From assembly GCF_029867415.1 (NCBI RefSeq), contig NC_081183.1, forward strand, positions 196,776,718 through 196,840,717: a stretch of 64,000 bases of DNA, read 5' to 3'. Below the pieces are notes generated by a model. It was not told the DNA's origin, did not search any database, and saw only the letters and a list, made by a program, of their open reading frames with translations. This DNA is from Vicia villosa. Taxonomy: Eukaryota; Streptophyta; Magnoliopsida; Fabales; Fabaceae. Made by a program: the position numbers and the translations under genes. Below, piece by piece: positions 36,769 to 52,416 of the stretch. Every line of letters starts with the position of its first letter. Position 1 is the first letter of the stretch.

Positions 36769-39700
36769 TTAAATATTTTTTAAGAAAAAACTATATTTTA
36801 AAAATACTTATAATTTAGAAATTTTGCTTATATTAAGATTACTATTGTATAGACAAAATGTCATAAAAATTAATTTAACTAATATTTTTGTAAATTATAA
36901 AAAAATCGGGGTATTTATAATTTATTAATAATTTGTGTAAATTTTTTTAAAAAAATTAACTCATTAAATAAAAAATAACACAAAAATATATAAAATCATT
37001 TAGTTTATTAATAAGTTAATCATATACAAATTATCCAAGGTAAATCATATTATAATTTTAAAAAAAATTATAAATATATTGATATAAATAATTTTGATAT
37101 AGGTTGCATTTGTAATTTAAAATATAAGTTATGGCGTATCACAAACCGTTAGTAATTACAAACAGACTAACTTCGACCGTTTAATCTTATTAGTCCGCTA
37201 ATATTAAAATAATAAAAAATTAAGATTTCATAACTTAAAACCCGTTTGCACATTTAAAAAAATACAATTATGTGTAGTTTCAATTTGCATAATCTTAATA
37301 TTAATTAAAATATATTATAAATATTAAATCCTCTTTTAGTTATAAACTAAAATTCATTATAAACTAAAACCAGTATAAATATGGATTTATTCAATAAGAT
37401 TGAGTGAGGTATAAAACTAAATTAAATTATTTTTTAATAAAAAATAGTTATAAAGAATAAAAATCCCTAACATACGTATAGTAGTATTACGATTTTTAAA
37501 TAATGTATAATTATTTCTAATAATTCTAAAATCAATAATAATTCCTTATACTTTCTAAAAATATAATGTTAAATATAACTACATTTATAAAGATAACAAA
37601 AATAATGATGATTGTAATGGTAATCTTCAATAAAATAGTACAAAATAATTAATTTATCATCATAAATTTAAAATTTAATGTATTTTTATGTAAGGATTTG
37701 TATCTTTTACTCTAGTCTATGTTTTGGATTTGTATCCGAATCATTTTTTAATGGGACTAAATGATAATAAATTTTCTTCTGATGCGCTCATAAAATGAAC
37801 AGAAAAAATAATTGTCTCATTAAGTCAAAATAAACTTTATAAAACAAAATAAAAATAAATTATATTAATTAATTAACATTCAAATTTTATATCATCATTC
37901 TATGTTTAAAAATCTAATTTAGTAAAATAAATTCCATTATATATAAAAATAAAACAAAATTCCAATCCAAAAACCCCTTTTTCAAATAAGAAAACAACTT
38001 AAAATACGTTTTCCATTTTTGTAGAGGGAATTGATTAATTTATCATTTTTTTTAAATATTTAAGTCATAATAAAATATATTAATGAAGTATAATAAACAG
38101 AAATTGAAAATTTTATAGTAAATGGTAAAAGAAATAAATAATACATATTTATAATTTGAAGACTGAGCTAATGTTAAAATGTATAACCAAAAATCAATTT
38201 GCACATTTTGATAATGAATTAATTTATTTATTAAGACCACCACCCTAAACATTACAATTCTTGATATTTTTAGGAATATCTAAATCTTCCATAAACATTC
38301 ACAATAAATATGCATGTACTCTAATTACACGATACACTTTCTTTCTTAACCAATCAAACAATTAAATTCAATCAACTAAATAAACACTCTGACTTATAAA
38401 AACACAATTAACATGTGTCCATTTATAAAAATATTTGTAATTTATTATCGCTTATAAAAGTATTTGTATCAATAGTTGAATTTTTCCTATTTTCAATCTG
38501 ACTGTTCAAGGTACAAAATTTTTTCTAATCATCATTTTTTTCTTCATGATTACCATTTAATTACATTTAATTATAATGATAGAAATAAAATTTAATTTTT
38601 CATTAGTTATTTTTACATTATAGTATTTAATTTTTCAATTATTCATTTTTAATTTATTATAAAATGGTTTTTTAAATCTAAATTATAAAATCAAAATAGA
38701 ATATTTAATATTAAAGGTTATTTCAATTTATTATTAAAAATAATACAAAAAATTTACAATTTATAATAAAACTAAAATTACAGAAAAATAAAATACATTA
38801 ATAGTACATTTATTATAATTAATTACAATTAATTAAATATAAAGATTAAAATAAAAATGGAAAAGAAGATGAAAATTGATTAAGGAAGATCAATGTACAA
38901 TTTCAAAAACATTATTAATTAAATTAAAAATATTTTTAATTTATAAAATTGAATTAATCAATGCATAGTTAACTGAATTTAATCGATCAATATATAACTA
39001 CACTTTATATTGTTTAATTAGTCTCAAAATTTTAATAATCTTAAAATTAAATGAAAATAAAAATAAATTGATACGTTTAGTAATAATTGGTGTTAACTTG
39101 AAATGCGCATTCTAATATAATAAATCTTTACAAAACATTAAATAATATTTAAAACATTAAATAATTTTTGTAATATTATGTGTTGAGTTGAGTAATTCTA
39201 TCATAGTGTAATAATAGTATTTTAATTTGAAAAAGAATATAAAGAAAATTGAAGTGCTGATATAACATGCATGAAAAGGGTAAACAAAATATTTGATCAG
39301 ATTACATGGTATAGTTTATATACCAAACATTGAAAATAAATAATATTCAAAATGAATTACAAAAGTTAACTACTAAAACATATGTTATTATTTAATAAAA
39401 AAAAACATATGTTATTACCTGTCAAAAAAACATATGTTATTACACTGTCAAAAGAACAAATGTGAGAAATAAAATAAACGTAACCATTAAAGTACCATTA
39501 ATATAATGCTTTAAAGAAAAGACAATAAAAGAAAAATAAAAAAATTGTGACATAGGAAGAAGAAGACCAACGTTCACATCTCTCCCAGCAAGATCAACGT
39601 TCATCTCTTTTACTCATTATAGAAAAACAAATCAAATCTTCTTCCCTTTGTTACTAAAAAAATGCAATAATCACACTCTACATATCAAAACAAATCTTCT

Positions 39701-41150
39701 ACCTCTATTTAACAATTAAAACAAATAAAAATACAAATCCAGACTTTCACTTTTTAAATCTGAAACAATCAAAAGAGATAATTGAAGAAAAGAAAATGAA
39801 AAGCTACCGAAGACGGATCTAGCGATCAAAAGAAACGCAACAATGATTGAGTATAGAGATTGTGATTTCTGGCAAGTTTCACGATGAGGACGGAAAATTA
39901 CTACAATGGTTGTTACGTATGCATTTCTGATGGCAGTGGCAGATGGGTTTATGTTGCGTTTTCGCAACAGCCGACGATTTTGGTTCACAGTGATAGTCGC
40001 CTGATCTAGCCAGAGAAGGAGGCTGCGCCGACATTTTGCAATTTTGTAAAAAAAGCGCAACTTTCTTCCTCTTCGTATTTTGGATTTCTCTCCTCTGTAA
40101 TTTTGTTTCAAATTTGTTGCTGTATATATTTTTCTGATATTGTGTTCTTATGTAATCTTGGAGGTAATTATGAATAGTGATTATGGAGAGGTTGCTAATG
40201 AAGGAGTAATGAATTGGTATAGGTGGTTTATAAAGTAAAATATTGTAACTATGTTTTCTTCTCGTTCATGCCCACCCTTGACGGTATGATTTGCTTCTTT
40301 TTTATAGCCATATGAAGAGATTAACATCATTTTATTGGGAACATAGAGTATAGCCGTAACATCATTTTATTGGAAACATAGAGTATAACTGTCAATATAA
40401 TAATTATGATACATGAAATGATTAAAATATTAAAAACATTCAAATGAATTTGAATTCAACATGTAAATTAGACTAATTGGAAACCTACCCCATTATTGCA
40501 TTTAGTTTAGAAGAATGTGATAAACAACCACAATATTAATGACACGCCTAAATAAAATATTAAGATAATTATAAAAATTCAAATAATTAAGTTATAAAGA
40601 TAATCAAGAGATAATCAAGTATGGAGATTAAATTTAATTTGTGATGTAAATTTGGTGGTAATCTATTTTATTATATTAATTAAAAATAGATTTTATTAAA
40701 AGTCAACTTTTTTGTCTTCTCCATATCCTTCCGTATAAAAAAGTAATTATTTTTTTACGTGTATCAAGAATTCCTCCGTATCATTCAATTAATAAATAAA
40801 ATAAAAAATTAATCTAAATAATTAATAAAAAGAAAATTATTTTTTAAATAAAATATTTCCTTTTTTAGAAAGTGTAAAACATAAAGAATTGATGAGAGCA
40901 TGACACTTGTCAAAATTGCCCAAAAACTCATTTTGCTTTATTATTATAAATGATGCTATATTGCTACTATTTATAAAGAAGAAAGTTTTTGATTCCTGAA
41001 TGAAGAAACCTCTCATATTAAGAGAGTCATCAACAAAATAACTCATACATAAATATATGCGAAACTTTCATTCAAGACATTCCTAACTTTTATCTGTTTT
41101 TAATGGAATCAATTATTTCAAGAGCATAAAGCTGCAAAACTTACACTCTT
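36769..41150. other. AT-rich region without recognised genes
   Basis: Probably includes the body of the Helitron ending at 36740. A duplicated AACATATGTTATTA motif occurs three times at 39377-39442. A minus-strand open frame at 39716-40111 has no recognisable domain. Confidence 0.45.
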
Positions 41151-41152
41151 AC

Positions 41153-41164
41153 ATTATATATATT
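41153..41164 (+). promoter_or_regulatory. TATA-like element upstream of CDPK first exon
   Basis: ATTATATATATT about 160 bp before the ATG at 41325. Confidence 0.4.
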
Positions 41165-41324
41165 CTCACTCACCCTTAGTCCAAACCAAGAAGAAAAGCA
41201 CCAAAACATTTGAAACCGTAACAATTAATCATTCATACGAAAACTCGTAATGTTAATCTATATATATAGGTTTTGAAAGAGTTGTTAATTAGTAAAACAA
41301 ATAGAAAATAAAAATAACTTGAGA

Positions 41325-42035
41325 ATGGGATTAGGATTCTTCAAGGCCTTATTTTGTTGCACCACTAAGTCCCATGACATTCCCATTGTGTCTTCTGATT
41401 CAGAATGCTCTCCTCAACATAGCTCTGGCTATGGCTACAACCAACCATTGCTACCAATTACTCCCAAAAAATCTTCTAGTAATCCACAAATAGGACATAT
41501 TCTAGGGAAACCGTTTGTCGTGATAAATCAGATATATGAGATGAAGAAAGAACTCGGACGTGGTCAATCAGGTGTAACATATCTATGTACAGAGAGGAGA
41601 ACCGGGAGAGAATACGCGTGCAAGTCGATATCACGGGCGAAACTATTGAGCGAACAAGAGATAGATGATGTGAAAAGAGAGGTTATGATTCTGCAACATC
41701 TTTCCGGGCAACCGAATATAGTTGAGTTCAGAGGAGCTTATGAGGATAAACAGAATGTTTATTTGGTGATGGAGGTTTGCAAAGGTGGTGAGCTTTTTGA
41801 TCGGATAATTGCAAAAGGGAGCTATACGGAACGTGAAGCTTCAGAAATAATGAGACAGATTGTAAATGTTGTTCATGTGTGTCATTTTATGGGTGTTATG
41901 CATCGCGATCTTAAGCCTGAGAATTTCTTGCTTGCTTCACAAGATGAGAAAGCTGCTGTAAAAGCTACTGATTTTGGACTCTCCATTTTCCTTGAAGAAG
42001 GTAGGGTTTTTTCATTAACTTTTCCTCTAATTTAA
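41325..42035 (+). CDS. CDPK first exon only: truncated tandem copy or alternative first exon
   Basis: The start is the ATG at 41325, giving [12 protein letters not shown]. Gly2 is a myristoylation site, and Cys11/Cys12 could be palmitoylated. A variable domain of ~70 residues leads into the CDPK kinase N-lobe: glycine loop [10 protein letters not shown] (residues 77-86; the usual Phe is Ser82), catalytic Lys100, catalytic loop HRDLKPEN (193-200) and DFGLS (216-220). The exon ends at 42000 with a GTAGGG donor in phase 1. Reading on gives a stop at 42033. No second exon, activation segment, autoinhibitory region or EF-hands occur before the next gene at 42984. It is either a 5' fragment of a tandem duplicate or an alternative first exon that could splice to 44341. 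Confidence 0.7.
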   Translation: MGLGFFKALFCCTTKSHDIPIVSSDSECSPQHSSGYGYNQPLLPITPKKSSSNPQIGHILGKPFVVINQIYEMKKELGRGQSGVTYLCTERRTGREYACKSISRAKLLSEQEIDDVKREVMILQHLSGQPNIVEFRGAYEDKQNVYLVMEVCKGGELFDRIIAKGSYTEREASEIMRQIVNVVHVCHFMGVMHRDLKPENFLLASQDEKAAVKATDFGLSIFLEEGRVFSLTFPLI

Positions 42036-42251
42036 TTTTTTTACATTCCATATTCTGCAACTGCTTTTGTTCTTCATATCTGCTATAGTACTCTATTTAG
42101 TATTAATTTATCCCTCTAACTGCATGTGTTGGATAGAACTACTAACATTCTTGAATCTCTCATCAGACCTTCTCATTTAACCATGATGGCATTAGCAGCA
42201 CAAATTTTTTAGGTAATAATTTGTAGGAAATGACAAAACGGATTGAGACTT

Positions 42252-42329
42252 ACCAATTTGATCCGCTTCGCCACGACTGGAGCGTGACGGACCAATTTGA
42301 TCCGCTTCGTCACGACTAGAGCGTGACGA
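42252..42329. repeat. 39-bp tandem pair
   Basis: ACCAATTTGATCCGCTTCG plus CACGACT(G/A)GAGCGTGACG occurs twice head to tail. GCTTCGTCACG and CGTGACGAAGC at 42304-42332 form a dyad. Confidence 0.7.
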
Positions 42330-42910
42330 AGCAGACCAACTTAGGTAGGTGCACGAAAACTCCAGCGCTTCGACCAAGCCGACAACAGGTCAATAACAAA
42401 ATACAATTAAAATAAATTAAACACATTGATTTTGAGATCAGTTGGCTTGCCAAAACAAGAAGAAAAAAAACTTCAAACTTAGTCTAACATAATATTCTTC
42501 CCACATCCACCATTTCTAAAACCCTATTTCCGTTCGGATGCATCGTTTAGGATGGGCAAAATCTAATGTTATTCTCCACCTCTGTAGAGAAAACCACATG
42601 TTTCGCCTGACAGTGCATCCAGATGAAATTGAGGTTTTTGAATTTTTTGAGGAATAAAAGCAATAAAATGCTTGACTTTTTGGGCTTGGGCCTATGGGGA
42701 TAAATTCACATAAATGGCCTCTCTAGCACAAAAGCACAAAACCTGTCTCCCACTCTCTCTAGCAAAGCGTGTTAATGCAAAAAGGGAGGAATATTGCTTT
42801 TCTGCTGTGTGAGGACCAACCCAACCCAAGAAAAAAGCAAAGCATAAATCTAAAACTAATAACATACCATACAATACATAGTTAATTAAGTTTATACACA
42901 TAAACTTAAT

Positions 42911-42917
42911 TTATATA
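42911..42917 (+). promoter_or_regulatory. TATA box of CDPK gene
   Basis: TTATATAA, about 70 bp before the ATG at 42984. Confidence 0.5.
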
Positions 42918-42983
42918 ACCCATGTTTTACGTTTATAACACCCTTCAAGTCACGAATCTCTCTATCAACAAACATCATTCAAC

Positions 42984-46080
<3,097 letters not shown>

Positions 46081-47843
46081 TAATTTTGTGATGTACTTCT
46101 AATAAAAAAAACATTGTGTTTTCTGGTTTTTATTGCTGCATTCTGGTTTTTCTACAGGAGGTTGAGTCACTCTTGAATCTGTCAATGTGTGTACTATTAC
46201 TTGTGTAAAATTATATGGCACTCAAAATGCAAAACACTGTACAGTGATATGATAAATTAGCTACATGATGTACCAAAAGAATATGAATAAAATTATAAAG
46301 TCCAAGACATAATTATGCTACAAATAATAGTTCCTTGTTTGCCTTTTGAAAGTTAAGGTCATTTACATTCCTTTTACATGAAATTCTGAAGTTCATGTTA
46401 CTGGTTTTCTTCTTTTATTAACAAAAATAGTCGCTTAGAATTATTGAATTCAAATGATTTGGAATAGATCATTTTATAATTAACCTACTTCTAAAACAGA
46501 AATTAAAAAGTTGAAAAGAGAGTTGGACAGATCAAAATCCTAACTCAACCTCCTCTGCAGCAGCTGTTGTACTATAGTTGATACTTACAATGTGCAAAGC
46601 AAAATAGATTCGAAGACAATAGGGATTTTACTAAAACTGATTTAGCAAGCAATTCAAATAGATGCTAAGAAATAAACTTCACAATTCCAGAAAATCGTAT
46701 TCTTATTATAAAAAACAGTATGTGCAAATTTCAGCTGTTATTCCAGACATTAATATCAGTGTAGTAACTCACAAGACAACTCGTTTTAGTACATATATAT
46801 AACTTTGTTGGAGATACATAGCAAATTTGTTATCACAATTTGCTAATAAATTTCTACTGGGTAGTATTGCAGCTGCTTACTTGGCCAGATGTATTCCACA
46901 ATACTAGACTTTTGGCTCTTCATGAAGAACAGGTCCTTCCCAAAACTGAAAAGTATAGGCATATAAGTAAATAAACAGAATGAAAGAAAAACTCCTTCAA
47001 TCAATTTTCACTTGTGAAGATTTAATTTTTTTTCATTGAACATGGATAACATATTGGCAACAGAACAAATAAACTTGTACTCCCACATAATCATGATTTG
47101 TATGTTAAAGTCCTTACTCAATAAAGGTAAAAAGTAAATAGCTCTCCACAAGTTTGCAATAGCCCTATCAGAAAGAACAAGGTCAAATTGCAGGATGCAT
47201 TAGATGTTATGCCGCTTGAGGATATTCCACATGAAAAGATAATTTTTTTTATATATGCCAGTACCCAAATCACTATAAGCAGAGTGGGTATATTTGGTTC
47301 CATATGTCACAATTTTTTTATTTGCGGCAGTAAATAATTTTCTCTGTTTCTGAGAGAGGCTTAAGTATATTGTTGAAACAGTAAATGATTAATTTGATTC
47401 AATCCTTCCCTTTCCCGATTATGACTCGCCAAATTTAGCATAACCATTCCCATTTCCCCCGGGCTGGCAAAAACCAGAATCTGAAATTTTCAGTTTTGAA
47501 CTATCACATATTCACATGCACAAAATGTTGTCAACCTCGGACAGAAAACATCAATTGTTCAAATTCAAACAATTTTACATATAGTTTACTAAATAGCATT
47601 TCGCGGAACAATAGCGTTTGTTCAAATGCAGCTAAACTATGGTGATTCTATGGCAGCTATTGATGAACAATTCTAAAATTCTATATCCTTACCACCAGTG
47701 AAAATCAATCCTTATCATCCTTCAATTCAACAACTCGCAATTCAAACTAAAGAGCAATAATTAAGAACAAAAGGTTTAACGTGTAAAAATACATAAATTG
47801 CATAAATTACCTTAAAATTAGAAAATTATTATTATTGGCACAA
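46081..47843. other. Intergenic region; possible 3' exon of the minus-strand LYR gene
   Basis: On the minus strand a CTTTTCAG acceptor at ~46948 precedes a short open stretch ending FWEGPVLHEEPKV and TAG (about 46905). A donor-like AAGGTAATTT lies at ~47813, just 3' of the LYR stop. This could be a 3' UTR exon or an alternative C-terminus. Nothing else is recognised. Confidence 0.25.
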
Positions 47844-48332
47844 TCAGGTTTGATCAGGACCACCACTGCCACCGCCACGATCCTTTTGAATCTGCTGCCT
47901 CTGTTTCTCGGCAAGCTTCTCAATGGCGCTATTAACAGCGTCGTGTCCTCCGATGAGCAACCGAGTGACAACCTCCGGATCGGTTTCGAATCGAGCAAGC
48001 TCAAACTCTTTACGAGCGCTATCTCTGATAAGATCACGCCAAAGAACGCCTTTAGAATCAGACCAAGCGAAAAAGCGCGATGCACGAAGAATATCCCTGT
48101 ATAGACTCAGTGCCTCTCGGCGAGTGGTGGTGAGTCGCCTCCGATTCAGCAACTCGTCTTCTTCGTCGTCTTTGTTGTTATTAACTTTCTTGACTAAATG
48201 TCTATCGAGAAGTTCTTCTACGGTGTCGGGACCTTCGTGCAATAACCGCCACCGGCAACCGTTTTCCCATTTCAATTTCACATTCACCAAATTCCGATTC
48301 CAATTCCAAACATTTCGCCATTTTCCCCTCAT
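47844..48332 (-). CDS. LYR-motif (Complex1_LYR-like) protein
   Basis: The start is the ATG at 48332; an upstream TTG extension is not used. It encodes 162 residues, ending with TGA at 47844-47846. The N-terminus is Trp/Arg/Asn-rich with few acids in the first 30 residues and could be a mitochondrial targeting peptide. A charged linker with an acidic run (NNNKDDEEDE, 51-60) follows. The LYR core is REALSLYRDIL (L77-Y78-R79) with the distal ARFETDPEVVTRLLIGG segment. A Q/K-rich helix and Gly-rich tail close the protein. LYR proteins act in mitochondria as adaptors or assembly factors for Fe-S proteins and respiratory complexes, usually with acyl-ACP. Three TGGGCY site II-type motifs upstream (48400, 48420, 48430) are typical of plant genes for mitochondrial and housekeeping proteins. 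The specific client is unknown. Confidence 0.8.
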   Translation of the reverse strand: MRGKWRNVWNWNRNLVNVKLKWENGCRWRLLHEGPDTVEELLDRHLVKKVNNNKDDEEDELLNRRRLTTTRREALSLYRDILRASRFFAWSDSKGVLWRDLIRDSARKEFELARFETDPEVVTRLLIGGHDAVNSAIEKLAEKQRQQIQKDRGGGSGGPDQT

Positions 48333-48399
48333 TTTCTCTTTTTCCTCACTTTCTGCATTCACGCCATTACTGTTTTTCCTCAATGTTTAAAATAATTGT

Positions 48400-48435
48400 T
48401 GGGCCAACAATATCACCTCTGGGCTTTTCAGCCCA
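48400..48435 (-). promoter_or_regulatory. Site II-type TGGGCY motifs upstream of LYR gene
   Basis: TGGGCC at 48400-48405 and TGGGCT at 48420-48425 lie on the plus strand. AGCCCA (TGGGCT on the minus strand) lies at 48430-48435. All are 68-103 bp upstream of the ATG. Such motifs drive many plant nuclear genes for mitochondrial proteins. Confidence 0.5.
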
Positions 48436-48562
48436 ATTTTCAATTCTATATTTTCTAATTCTACATCCCCATTATTCTAAAAGGGCATTAGTCATTACAC
48501 ACATGCCTTACTCGCAGGGGTGGAAATAGGCTAGGCTAGGTTAGACTTTAGAAGGTCTGAGT

Positions 48563-49848
48563 TGATAACTTGAAAATGTGTCACATTTAGCCGACTCGAT
48601 TTACATGCTATTGTACTTTATTTTCACATATTTATCATATTTAATTAATGTTTTTGATGTGTTTCAGATACTTAGCTTAGCTTGTACGAGAAGGAATGTG
48701 CGTCGAAAGTGGAAAAGGAGCAGAAAGAGCAAAGAAAAGGCAGAAAAATGAGATTTTGCAGAGACAGTGGGCGCCGTCTAAGAATGGCAGTCACCATTCC
48801 CCTTGGTTGGCAGAAAGTGGAAAAACAGAAGTAGACCCAATCTTTCCCCACTTCCCTACTTTTCTCAACTGAAATGCACATGATTTCTGTACTGGTTTTT
48901 TACTGTAACACTATATATAGACTAGGATTTTAGTTTAGAAATATCTTGAAACGTATCTAGTGAAGCTCTGACAAATTGAAGACGCATATTGTAAACCGAG
49001 ATCAAATTTCATTATCAGTTTTCTAATTCAGGTTCCCTTTATTGCACCTTATTTAATTTATGATTGTACTCTCTCCATCTAAATCCATGTTTCTCTTCTT
49101 GAATTCCAGCATGCTTGCAGTTAATTTAACCAAAAGCTTGTCTGACTAAATAGTTTAGAGTCCGGTACTTAAATACCGTCGTTTCGACGGGACTCGAGAA
49201 TTTTGTTGGCTTGTTAATTGTTATTAAAATTCTATTTTTGGCTTTAGTTTATATTCTGAATTTAGGTAACCTTGTCACGAGAGTGAAAAGTTACTTACCA
49301 CGATTTCGTCATGAGAGTGAGAAATCTATTAAGGTTCGAACCGGCACGCGAGAGTGTGGGGGTCGAACCAGATAGTAAAAATTAGGCATTGATCCTAAAG
49401 AGAGCGAGAGCGCTTTAGGTATCGATTAAGTCTTAATTAGTTTTCAAAACGCAGTCCTTATTTAGAATGGGAGAGTGAGAACAAAATCTCATGGTTAGGG
49501 AACGTGGCCTTATTCAATACCATGAGAGTGTGAGGTTAGGCCTTTAGACTGTTATTTTCTACAAAAATACCTTATAAGTTCAGACAAGTCAGCAAGTTAC
49601 GAAATCCCAGAGACGTGCGAAACTCACGTTCCAGTCTCTTCTCAATCTCTTATTTTCTAAACTTTATTTTCTTTAAAAAGATTTACTTTTCTCTCTTCGA
49701 TAAAAATTAATCGCCTTAGCTAAACGTAGTAACAATCCGATAGCATTAGTTTGACTATTAGTCCTTGTGGGTTCGATATCTTTTAAAACTACGTGATAGG
49801 TTGTGCACGTGCAGTCATTGAATCAGATAAACGTTAAAGTCGCGATCA
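48563..49848 (+). repeat. Gypsy-type LTR (5' LTR of a truncated element)
   Basis: It starts TGATAAC and ends CGATCA, followed by AGTTTTTAGTGTCGTTGCC. That resembles a decayed TTTTTGGCGCCGTTGCC primer-binding junction of Athila-like elements. A TATA box CTATATATAG is at 48911-48920. Downstream, GAGAGTG-type repeats recur at 49280-49530. The length is ~1286 bp. Confidence 0.65.
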
Positions 49849-50249
49849 AGTTTTTAGTGTCGTTGCCAAGTACTAATTTAGTTAATATTGCGAATCCTTT
49901 GTTGCACGGTATAAACTAAGGCAACAATTCTACTTTTTAATTTGACGGTTGTATACTAAGCACTCGCTCAATTAGCGAAAACCTAGAACAACCGACAGAC
50001 GAACCCGAACGTCTTCTTACCGTAAGATGACGAATCAAAGAATATTGTCTAAAACACAATTTTCCTTTTCCTGAATCAGAACTTGAACATAAATCGGAAC
50101 CTGAACCTGAATCAGACATGGTTGAAGGACCACACAATCTTCCTCTTAAGTTCTATGCTACCCCGTCATAGCAAGAACCGCATAACAACATCGCTGCCCC
50201 TACTATCAACCAAAACGATTTTAATTTGAAAACTTCATTGTTTTCAGCC
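49849..50249 (+). pseudogene. Leader and gag start of the truncated Gypsy element
   Basis: After the PBS-like site there is untranslated leader, then an ATG at 50128 with MVEGPHNLPLKFYATP and, after a stop, APTINQNDFNLK. This resembles the N-terminal Gag of Athila/Cyclops-type elements (…AP-I-xx-NxFELKP). It is cut by the next LTR at 50250. Confidence 0.5.
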
Positions 50250-51053
50250 TGTTAGCTGAAGATTTCGACAAAAAAGAATTTGTGTTTGTAAAAGTTATAC
50301 TTCGAAGAGAGACTTGGAACATGGCTTTTGAAAGGCCATTCGAGATTCTCGTATTGCATAAAAGGAGCTTTGTTTTTCGAAGCGAAGTTTGAGTAAAGTA
50401 TCTTCGAAGGAGAAGAGGTGAAGGAATTAGAATATTTCAGAGCATTTTTGAAGGAAGCTTCGACAACCACGTTGATTGCGTCTTGGCACCTCGAGCGAAA
50501 GAAGATTTGAATTCAAAAGGATTTGTCTTATCCAAAAGGAACGCGTGGAGGTCTCAGAGGGTCAAAGAGCATGCAAGCGGAAACATGGCATTCCGTTAGG
50601 AAAAGGCCGTTTTGGTCGAAATAGTATAAATTAAGGTCTCAACGTTAGATTTTAGTGTGTTCAAATCTGAACAAAAATCAATTATACTCAGAGTAACAAG
50701 TGAATCGAGAAACGAGTGCTGAGAGTATACATGTGAATTACCACATTTATGTTAATTAAATTATATTGCAGTTTAAAATTTCATATCTTGATCCAGTAAA
50801 GCCTTTAAATTCCTTTATTACTTTCGAGTCTTTATCTTTATACCATTCCTGCACTTTTTATATTTTGCTTTTAAACACGTTCCATTTATTTACAAATTAA
50901 ACACAAAACCAAACCAAAAATGAACACAATCCAATCATCAAAGCCTCGAAACTTAGACTATGTCCTAGGATCAATCTATTCGATCCTGCGAGCAACTAAG
51001 ATATCTGTTATTTTGGAGGACTAACACTTGTTTACGAAATTCCACCGTAAACA
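50250..51053 (+). repeat. Second Gypsy-type LTR, nested in the first element
   Basis: This 804-bp LTR starts TGTTAGCTGAAG and ends CCGTAAACA. It is followed by AATTGAGACACCAGGTGGGA, a decayed form of the common TTGGCACGCCCAGTGGGAC primer-binding junction. A TATA-like AGTATAAATTAAGG is at ~50624. Confidence 0.7.
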
Positions 51054-51145
51054 AATTGAGACACCAGGTGGGACTGTGTCTAAATTTCGAGTCACAAATC
51101 CAGCATTTGTGTTTTATTGCTTTAAGTATATTATCATCTTTTGTT

Positions 51146-51570
51146 TAACATTATTGTATGAGACTGATGAGTGGAAAATTAGCCAATACTAATCAACAAA
51201 TACCTAAGAGAAGATACAATAGGAAAATGGTTAACACTTCAAACAACAATGCAGAACAACTTCCTCCTCCGATAGGAAGGAACACGGTTTCCGCAACGAC
51301 AATCGCTGCCATGCTAGTTAATCAGGATACAACGGACATTCAAATGACGACGATCCCTTCGACGGTGATTCCTTCGACAACAGGATCAATGGCCTCTCCC
51401 TCAAACACGTAGAGCATGCCAAGTGTTTCTTCTGTAATGATTCAGGGGCAACCTTCGATCCCTAGACCCCAGGGATTCAATGTATCCAGGCCCTTTACAC
51501 CAGGATTCTCGATACCGATGCGAGACCCTCCATATGACATGCCAACATCTATATTTAATGGATTCAACAT
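51146..51570 (+). pseudogene. Gag N-terminal fragment of second Gypsy element
   Basis: The frame opened near 51146 encodes …SGKLANTNQQIPKRRYNRK and SATTIAAMLVNQDTTD, then a TAG at 51410-51412. It continues in the same frame as MPSVSSVMIQGQPSIPRPQG … PPYDMPTS. The P/S/T-rich composition matches the N-terminal Gag of legume Gypsy elements. No capsid domain or pol follows. Confidence 0.55.
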
Positions 51571-51639
51571 GATAACATTGACTGGATGTCATACACTTCT
51601 AACTGGGACAAAATCTTGTTCGACCATATTCTATTATAC

Positions 51640-52046
51640 TCCAGATGGCTGGCATGTGGGAGTAGTATCACGTTCAAGTATCCTCCAGAGCGGTGCATGC
51701 AGTAGTTTGGGAATATGCAGATCATTCCAAGGCCCCCTTTTGGGGCTGCTCTTGAGAGCATTGTCCGCAGATATTTGGATGATATTCTGGCGGATTTTGA
51801 GAGTCATATGGTACCAGAAGAGTTTTGGAGGATGTCAACCACAAGATAGTAGTCTTATGTGGATAGTTACATGACTTGGTTCTATTCTGTATTACACCCT
51901 ATCATGACACCAGACGCTCCTGGACGTCCACCTAAGCCTACTCATGAAGAGATCCTAGAGCTTGAACAGGTCAGGGATGACCATGTCATTGATGTGTTGC
52001 ATATCTATCAGAATATTTTGCGAATTACTTATGAGGGCATATAGTA
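51640..52046 (+). pseudogene. Plant mobile domain (MAIN-like) C-terminal fragment
   Basis: In one frame with stops, PPERCMQ-stop-FGNMQIIPRPPFGAALES matches the usual PERVxRQFGYxQTIPRxP motif of plant mobile domain/MAIN-like proteins. It is followed by FESHMVPEEFWRM. After two more stops the frame gives SYMTWFYSVLHPIMTPDAPG, then RPPKPTHEEILELEQVRDDH to a TAG at 52044. These domains are carried by transposons and by MAIN-family proteins. The N-terminal part is missing. The fragment directly follows the gag fragment and directly precedes palindrome cluster C. Confidence 0.6.
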
Positions 52047-52416
52047 TGGACTATTCGAGACAGGTGGCGATGATGCTGTTGCCCTAACACATTCCATTCT
52101 TTCCAATTAAGGCACGTAATGCCTTGGAATATCGTCAGTAGAGGAGGAGCTAAGGGTTAGGATTAGGCATAATACTCAGTAGATTATGCATTTGATTGTA
52201 TTTTGGGATGTTTTGTTTTTTTTTTTCCATGCTTTGAAAACAATTTTTGTACTATGATTGTCTTTTTTAATTAACGCACTACTGTGTTTCTATGATATTC
52301 GTGTTTATTAATCTTTGAATCAAATAATTGCAATGTTAATCAAATTAAAATGACTTTGGATTCAAAAAACTACAAACATAGGATGATGTTTCTACACAAG
52401 AAACATGCAAGCAAGA

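Noticed and set aside
39716..40111. 131-residue minus-strand frame
   Set aside because: Basic, low-information composition, no domain, no convincing promoter or conservation clue in the sequence.
40837..41046. 69-residue minus-strand frame upstream of the CDPK exon
   Set aside because: Lies in AT-rich promoter DNA with no family features.
47923..48390. 155-residue plus-strand frame across the LYR gene
   Set aside because: Ser/Arg-rich antisense shadow; the minus strand has the LYR motif and promoter elements.
51401..51874. Overlapping frames on both strands in 51.4-51.9 kb
   Set aside because: Only the frames matching Gag and the plant mobile domain fragment make sense; the others are shadows.
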